A DNA stretch of 64,000 bases from Nemopilema nomurai (taxonomy: Eukaryota; Cnidaria; Scyphozoa; Rhizostomeae; Rhizostomatidae). The notes beneath the pieces are model-generated. The model made no database searches. It saw nothing but the letters and a program-made list of their open reading frames with translations, and was not told where the DNA came from. The stretch is taken from positions 496,001 to 560,000 of the forward strand of contig ML133429.1 in assembly GCA_003864495.1 (NCBI GenBank), given 5' to 3'. Numbering within the stretch: position 1 is the first letter of the stretch; each line of letters begins with the position of its first letter. This document shows positions 56,201 through 64,000 of this stretch, piece by piece. The translations under genes and the position numbers were made by a program.

Positions 56201-59200
56201 AGTCAACTGTCTATTGAGATCACAATATCTCTAGATTCCTTGCTGTTTTAATCTGCAGTTATGCTGTGGAAGATTTTTTAAGAAGTCTAAACAAGTATTC
56301 AAGTCTTTGCAGACATCAGTCCCTTTTGTTTGGTTTCAAATCATTATTTTGAAATATCCAAGATCATCGCTTTAAACCTTGTTTTCAAACTTTGGTTAAG
56401 ACATGATGAAATTTTTTAATGACTAACCTCCTACAGTGTGTTATCAATATTTTATACCATTTTCTGATTTCCAAGGCCACTTGTCAATGCCATTAGATCT
56501 CTTCAACTTCTTTAATCAGACCAATTATAGTTAATTGCCCCAAGTGGTGGGCTAACAGCCTCTTTCCAAGGTATCCCTTAGACAGAATATAAGAGCACAA
56601 GTCAGCTTGAAAATTAGAGTTAATTCCATGTGCAGTTTACATTACATATGTATGGTTATTCATACACAGAAATATGTACATAAGAGCACAAGTCAACATA
56701 AATTACACAAAACTGGCTTGTGGAGAAAAAAATTGTAAACTCTTCTTCTTCAGTATGAACATATACTAGCAGTGAATGATGGAATATAGCACAAACTTCA
56801 TATAAAGATATATCTAACAAATACTTTTTCATATGTATTTTGAAAGAGAAGAACTGCATTTGTATCTTTTTGATATTCACTCATCAGGAGATATTTATAT
56901 AATTATAAATTTGATATAACTATGTACTTTTTTATTACCATACAATGAACATTATCATATGTAAATATATTTTTTTTTGGTTTTGCAGTTAAAGATCTGG
57001 GATCTGAAGTAGTTTTATTACCAAACTTGCTTTACACAGGATTCATAACTCTAAAACAAAAGAAAAGGCCCTATCGTGTAGGATAAAAAGCATCACAAAT
57101 GAAAATACAAAAACTGTAGAAAAATCCTTTCAGATTTTCTTCCACAAATAAAATTCTTAGATATCTCAGTATTCACAATTCTTGTTGTCCTTGCACTGAA
57201 GCAGAATTTTAAAGTGTTAAAGTGTATATTAAACAGATGCCTTTCTCTCCTATTGACCTTTTACTTGATATTAATGTGGCTCTCCTTTTTCCACTGAGTC
57301 GTGAAAAATGACACATATTTATAAAAAGTTGTTATGTCTAATTAACATTACCTTGATAAAACTGGTTATATCCCAATAATCAACTTAAACTATTCATCTG
57401 CGCGCTAGAAGATGTAATTGTTTAAAACAATCTTCAAATCTTGTGCTTGAATGTAATACCACACATTTCAAAGTCTGAGGGAAAGCTGAAATTCATGTTG
57501 ATCTGAAACTTCCAGAGTACATTAACACCTTTTACTTTTAAGTGAAATCATTGTGGATTTTAGCACAATGTTTTTCTTCTATCAACAACGCTGGAGACAA
57601 AACCTGTAGTGGTCGCGTAAATATTTTCTGTATTATTCCATCAACGATTGGAACTCCAAACACATGACGATTGACCAGACGGTTTTTTTCTTGAGAAAAT
57701 GCCCAGCTGCTTTGTAAGATCCACGACTAGATTTCTCGTTAAGTGTTTTAGAGAGTAGGAGATCGTTTTCATATCCTCGAGTTTTATCAAATTTTAACAG
57801 TCAACACGTTTCTAGAACTTCTTTAAATTAACAGCCATGTTCAATAAGTGGAGTTATTTAAACAAAATACACAGCTTAATGCTTGCAAAGTACCCAGCGA
57901 TCCCCCTGAAAACAGAAAACACGTGGCATCCCCTTCTTTGATCGAGAGGAACTGGTGTAATGCTAATATTTTTTTTAAAAACCGCAGAAAGTGGTCAAGA
58001 TTCCTTTTAAGACAATGCATAGCTTGAGAATTGAAACTTTGATCTGTTTGACGTGTTAGGTGAACTTGATAAGCTGGTTGTTGTTCAAACAGAAAAGTTA
58101 CGCTTTCTTTATCAAAATATCGTAATTATTTGAGCACAGGCCAGGCAAGATAATAGAGCAGTGTTAGACACTTCAAATAGTTCTACGAGCATTGCTGTTT
58201 CTAAACTCACCTTTACAAATATCCATTTGGACCTAACTAGAAAGGCAAAACTCCTAATGTCAATGACATAAGATTGAGCAGCCGTTTAGAGATATAACGA
58301 ATATAATGTGTATGTAATTAACGCTTGTAAGAACAGGACGGTTCTAAGCTTAAATGCCGAGATCGCGCTTAAAACGAACACAAGGAAAGCTTTTCTGCTT
58401 GTGTGATGTGTAGATTTTGCAATACACAAGCTTTGCCCGATTTCAGATAATGGGTAATTGGAATGTGTTTGTCAAGCTGTACATCACGGGGAGAGACAAC
58501 TCCAAGAATCGATGCACGAATTCCAGCAGTTTTTGGCTAATACTATCAATATTTGTCTCTGTCTGTTTGAGTTTAAACCACAGTATCTTTAGCATCAAGT
58601 TCTAGCACAACTTATGCTGTGACGTCAGATCTGCGTAAAGCTGCGTAAAACTCTGGGTACTGAAATTGTAATATAAAGCACTCCTGCGGGGCAGGCCTAA
58701 CGAACTGAAGCAATTTTAGTTCCTCCTTAGTACAGGGTTGAACATTTAAGATGCCTTCTGCAGATGATCTACCACAAATCCAACCGTTTTGTTATATTAG
58801 GTGCTTTCACATCTGCAAAAGCTAGAATCTGTTTGTCTCCTGTTCTTTTGAAAATGTATTTTCGTGAAAAATTTTAAAGATGAGTCAGTGAAAGTTTTCT
58901 TAAATGGGTGAGGTTAATGTTTTGTTCCATCTTAGTGTCCCCATGTAACTTAGTCTAAACAGCGAGAGAAATACAAGACTCATACAAATACAGAAATAAA
59001 AAAACTCTTGCTGATTGCCAATCTCATTCTAAATCCCTTAAACGTGTACACCTGTTTAACGAGGTTTCAGTCTCATAACGAGTTTATTGTTAGTGTCATA
59101 ACGAGGTTTATCTCAATCTCATAACGAGATTCAAAAGGGTGACTGGTAGCTCAACCATTTAGAGTATCAGACAAAAAGTACTTTAAATATGCAAAAATTG

Positions 59201-62200
59201 TTTCCTGTCGTGCGAAGTTCTGTATCACGAAGCATTTGTTTTTATTGGTGTCATACTAGTTAAAGGCTCAAAACGAGCGATTAGTGCAATCAGATTTCGC
59301 TCGAAGTCATAATAATAATACAATTAATAATAATCAGCATAAACATTATCTGTTATAAGCTCGTTGTGAGGTTGATAGTTATTTGAATTTGTTTTTATTT
59401 TGGGGAGATTTATTTCAGCTTACCAGAGTGTTTCCGAGTAAGACTATTTCTAAGCTGTAGCATTCCGAGTAAGCTGCTTTAAGGTCTAGTATCTAGAGCA
59501 AATTCTTCATCCTTCGATCACACTTGCTCTCTTTGTTTATGAAATGCTCTTATAAAAATCGGTCGTATTGAAGACTTTGTGTGGAAAATTGCGTTGTCCT
59601 CAGAGGTTTACTTTTAAAAGAACCATGAGATGGAAACCAGATGTTACGTTATTGAGTCAACGTGAGTCTCCGTTCACTTCTAATTTGGTATCGTAACAAT
59701 AATATTTCCCGCTCAGCATCAGCAATTAAACATGTCTTTAGGGTTGTTGTTTGTCTATTTTTCATTCAAATCTGTTGAGAAAACGACTGCAAGAAATTCA
59801 GTTTCGGCTTCTTTTATCACCAATACCGGCATCCTTTTCGCCATGCAGATGGCTCGCCTTTCATTGTGTTAGACGAAAGTTCTATTTGATAATAGACAGC
59901 ATTTTTGCTAATGAAGTCCCACTAGTGAGAAGAATAGGAATTTGCTTCGTGCAGTTTCAATATTTTTTTCTTGATCACTCGTCTAGTGGGCTCCTTATTT
60001 CTCTACTCGCAAATTTTTCACACTGGGAAGTCGTCAGAATGCTCATCTCAATGTAAGATTTGTACAGAGTTTTCTCGGCTTTCATTCCCTAGGCAACGCC
60101 TTACGTATGACACCAATTCTGGAGTTGAAATGAATATCTTCCTAGGAGGCTAGTTTGTGTTTATTTACTGATTGGCCTTTACAAAGGCTATCCATGTCCC
60201 TCTCTACAGAAATGACAAATGAATTTGAAAGGAATTGTAAAGGGTGGTGGAAAATGCATGGTGGTTTGCTGTTGGCTTAGAAAAAGCTGGTTTTGCTTAT
60301 GACTTCCAGACCTATGGTTTTGACCAACATTTTTTGAATATACGGTTTATTTAGTCCTGCAATTCATGGTACCGTTTCAAGACAACTTTAATAGTTGTTC
60401 TTAACAAAGAACTGTTATATATCAATAAGCTGTCTATAGATTTTGTTTCGATGTCTAGATATCTTAAAACAAAATTAATTTTTACACTGTTGTTTTGAAA
60501 AGATATACTGCACACAGCAAATCTTCTTCAAGTTGCTTCAAGAATAAAGAGGTATTCTGGAAAAACACCGCATTTTAATTATTTGCCTCGAAGAAGTACA
60601 TTAAGCATGATGATCCGATTGAAGTGCACAACTTTGCTCACGTGGCCTCGAACACATTATTACAGACGGCCTCGAAAACATTATTGCACGACAATCGCTG
60701 AAAGTTGCCTTATGATCGCTAAAGGTATGATACTCAGGAGAACAACTAAGAACGGTCTCCTTCTATAAGACTGCTTATCAAACTTGTGTGGGGTGATCCA
60801 TGTGTTGCGAATTCGTACAGAAGTACAGTAGTCGTTGTATTATCATCAAAACGTTATAGTTTCTAAGTAGAACCTCAAGGTAGTATTTTGCAAGGAACAA
60901 TTCACTCTTGCAAATAGCGTACGAGATTTCCACGAAAACAATAGGATTTCCAGGGATTTTTTGATAAAACATTCCGATTTTCACAAAAGGTGTACGAGAT
61001 TTTTTTGGAGTGATTTGCCCCTCGGTATTTTGTTGGTTTTTGTGGCTTTTGGTCCCATTTTGGCACCAGAGCAAATGGTTACTTTGATCCACTGTTCGTT
61101 CAGCGAAGCTTTGCCAAAAATGCTTGAAACTCTGAATATCAGCCGCCTTCTAATTTTCACTCACTTTTCACCCACCTACAGTCATCTTTGATAAAGTTCA
61201 AACGATTGTATGACGTCAATTGCCCTGTTGACTCTCGAATGCGACTTTCTGAACGGACGTCATTGCTATACAACTACTTGCTGTGGTTGTAAGCGGTTCC
61301 TCTCCATTAAAAGGACTGCGAAGCAGCATTCAGTCGGGATATCACAGTCCTCAACTCTCTAATCCCAAAGAGAATCGCGTGTATCGTTGCCTTTTATGTC
61401 CTCTTGTTTAGAGTCAATAAAATTGCCACCTGTTAAATAAACACCATTCAGGCGCATTTCTTAATAACAGGCATTTTGTGAGTTGCCTTGGAGACAGGAA
61501 CACATCACTTTTTGTTTGGGCACTTTTCACCCTTGTTCAAAGCGATTTCTGTTCGCATCGCCATTTCACTCGCAAGGCCAATATTTTAAAGTTTTTGAAT
61601 GACGTCGAGTTTCGGGAAAGTTTCGGGAAAGCGTCGAGTTTCGGGAAATAAAGTTTGATATCTCTCCTTAGGATCATAATCCGGAGGAAAATCGCGACGT
61701 TTAAACTTTGGAAGTACCGATCGGTGTGTGTTTGGAGCAAGTTGTGGCCCTGTTGATATGTGCTGACCAGACGTCAACGAGCAAGAAGATTTCGGTATGG
61801 ATTTCTCTTTTTGCGAAGTATTTAATTCTGTTGCATGTTACTGACCCTTGACTTCACGGTTTCCAAAACAAATGCCACAGCTATTGCAGCGACTGTTCTA
61901 TGATTATCATTTATTTTTTTATGTTTTTTTATGTAAGGGCTGTTTTCAAAGGATATTGATCACCATCGATCACATGAGCTGGCTAAGTGCTATTGTATTA
62001 AATTGAATCATTGTATCGATGGAGGTAGAAAACTTCTTTGAAGTGGGCGGGGCAGGAGTATGCAGATAAGAGACGCTTCTGTGTGTTGTAATGGGGCACT
62101 GCGTCATTCATGCTTATAGGGAGGGAAACGTGCCCCCCTCCCCCGGTTTCCACGTTTCTAGTTGCATTGCATCATGGGGTCATCAGGAAGTTATGAAGTC

Positions 62201-62240
62201 CTTCCAGTGATTTATCAATGCACAATATCGACAATGAAAT
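53206..62240. other. About 9 kb without a recognisable gene
   Basis: AT-rich DNA with only short, low-complexity open frames. Minor features are repeated CATAACGAGGTTT units at 59045-59130, a degenerate tRNA-like stretch (TGGTAGCTCAACCATTTAGA) near 59144, and repeated GTTTCGGGAAAG at about 61612-61650. I see no supported exon. Confidence 0.45.
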
Positions 62241-62480
62241 ATCATAGAGAGTGCGGAAAAATGGTATAATTCAATATGATATGGTATTATACAATATAAA
62301 ATTAAATATAATAATATAGTAGAATGTGAAATAGAAATAGATATAGATAGATGTACATGTAGGTATAGATATTTGATATATGATATAAATCGATCTACGA
62401 TAAATAGAATACTGTACGATAAAGTGTAATACGATATAAGCTAGAAAGAGAATGATACAAATACAATAATCTATGACATG
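62241..62480 (+). repeat. Repeat fragment followed by AT/GATA-rich simple sequence
   Basis: ATCATAGAGAGTGCGGAAAA (62241-62260) matches the end of the 33-bp repeats at 37943-37975 plus their flank. It is followed by about 200 bp of TATA-, GATA- and ATAGAT-rich low-complexity DNA. Confidence 0.6.
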
Positions 62481-63981
62481 ATATTTCCCCTTGCTTTATC
62501 ATAATTTAACAAAGATTTACGATATAATAAAACATTTCATTGTTGTGTGATAAGGAATACCATGGTATCCACCTTGGCAACGCAAGTTTGACAATCAGAC
62601 TTCAATTCAAACTTTCCGGTTGCTCAGAAGAAAACCCATTCGAAGGTGATGCTTCCCACATTTACGTGCATAGTCAACACTCTTGTACGTGGAAAAGATC
62701 TCGGTTAACGTGAATGGGCCACTAGAGGTTTTAAGGCCACATTATGGCGCAATTTTGTTCAAATTATTTCTAATGGTTCACACTTTTGTCAGCGTTAACG
62801 ACCCGATGCAAGGAGAATACCAGCGTTTATTTTGATAATCTTATCAGCTTCTTGATTATCTTTAAAGTATCACACCTAGCTTTGTGTATTCTTCAGAAAT
62901 TTCACCTAACCTATTTTGCAGATGTAGTCACCCATTGTTTTCTGAGATCATCGTCTTTTATTGTTTGGGGCAACCAATTAGACCCCGTCATTTTTAAAAT
63001 TAACTAATTTTGATTCTTGAAATCTAACTTGTGTGCATGAAAGCATAGGTTCCAAATCTTTGATTGGCTGCGCGACCAAAATTCTGCAAGCCCCATTAGC
63101 CAATCAGAACTCAAGAATATGACAATAAACGTACCTCACAGCTAGATTTAGGCCTATTTTGGCCCTTTTCACCATTAACCACAAACAAATAAACGTGTAA
63201 AATGTGCTGAAAGATAATCTAAATTTTCTTTAGAAAATTTGATTTTTGATAAATTTTCAAAAAAAGCTGCCGTTGTACTCAGTAAAAATTTATCCGCTAT
63301 CGCTAGTTACGAAGGCTTGAAGCTGACCCTTTCAAACCCTTAAGTTGATTTCACTCTTTGAACTTGCTGCCCAGAGACAAAACACCTTGACTCCCTGGAG
63401 AGGGTTTCGAGTCATTGCGCAGTAGCGGCCCCGATCACGATAATTATCCTTGCAAGAAAGGAATAGATGATCTTGCAGAACATCAGAAACTTGAGTCAGC
63501 TTTGCGCTAGATTCAGCAGTTCACTTTAGGCGATGGATTTAATCCGTTTGTTTCATTTGACTCGACATCAGCTTAGCATGAGTCCAACGCCTAAATTGAG
63601 TCCAATAGGGGGTCTCGCTGTGAGACGAATGTTTTTAGAATACAACTCTTGCTGATTGCCTATCTAATTTTACATCATTCACATGTGTATTTTTTCAATC
63701 AAAATGGGTCTCAGTTTCACAGCGATATCCCCATTATCGCCATTAATGTTTTCTTGCAATAATAATCATCATAATGTCATAGGCAACAGGATTTTATACG
63801 ACGTCCTCTTTTACCCTATCCAGTGTTGGGGCTGCGATGGCCCTCCTTGTGTGGGAGCATTCCTCTCTCACCCAACAGGTCCTCTGCACCTTGTACAATC
63901 GACGGATTCCCTGTACAATCGGCAAAAGAGATGGGCTGTGCGGACAAATGGCTTGACCTTGAGTGCTGGCTTTAAAGCATA
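62481..63981. other. Intergenic, nothing recognised
   Basis: No exon, tandem repeat or element end was identified. The last 200 bp are less AT-rich and lead into the tRNA-like sequence at the window edge, so they may belong to a longer repeat. Confidence 0.4.
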
Positions 63982-64000
63982 ACCCGATAGCTCAATTGGT
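63982..64000 (+). mobile_element. Start of a tRNA-like unit cut by the window end
   Basis: ACCCGATAGCTCAATTGGT matches the first 19 positions of the tRNA-like unit at 38060-37988 (minus) except for two bases. The preceding AAAGCAY is also shared, so this is likely the same family. Confidence 0.5.

Overview
The window looks like nuclear DNA of an intron-rich, AT-rich invertebrate animal. Genes are split into many small exons with GT-AG introns, with no bacterial operons or ribosome binding sites. Exon texture, the abundance of short tandem repeats and MITE/SINE-type elements, and the protein sequences suggest an anthozoan cnidarian such as a sea anemone. That assignment is inference; nothing in the window proves it.

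Three protein genes can be read confidently. (1) Plus strand, from before the window to 27318: a kintoun/DNAAF2-type PIH protein, an axonemal dynein assembly factor. Seventeen exons (474-27318) join in phase to 1096 codons; the N-terminal exon(s) lie left of the window. (2) Minus strand, 35102 to 32089: a two-exon XK-related (XKR4/6/7-like) multi-pass membrane protein of 673 aa. (3) Plus strand, 40689 to 50890: TMEM68, an ER acyltransferase of the triacylglycerol-synthesis type; eight exons give 338 aa. A 78-codon basic ORF (28137-27901, minus) may be a fourth, small, unrecognised gene. From about 51.0 kb to the right end I recognise no gene.

The rest is intron and intergenic DNA rich in repeats. 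The kintoun introns hold many unrelated minisatellites: a 95-bp array that is a serial duplication of one kintoun exon, a 24-bp array running straight into a splice acceptor, a 75-bp array carrying a 12-bp palindrome, and a 23-bp array in which every unit is a small hairpin. They also hold a 178-bp PIF/Harbinger-like MITE and three copies of a dispersed repeat that shares a conserved ORF start. A 93-bp array abuts the XKR stop codon. Between XKR and TMEM68 lie a 1152-bp element with identical 79-bp inverted ends and a 9-bp target duplication (Mutator-like), a tRNA-like SINE unit with 33-bp flanking repeats, and a frameshifted LINE reverse-transcriptase tail. A leucine-tRNA-like SINE sits in TMEM68 intron 1.

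The three genes have no evident shared pathway: ciliary dynein assembly, membrane scrambling/transport family, and neutral lipid synthesis. The most notable discoveries are mobile and tandem elements rather than a new protein system.
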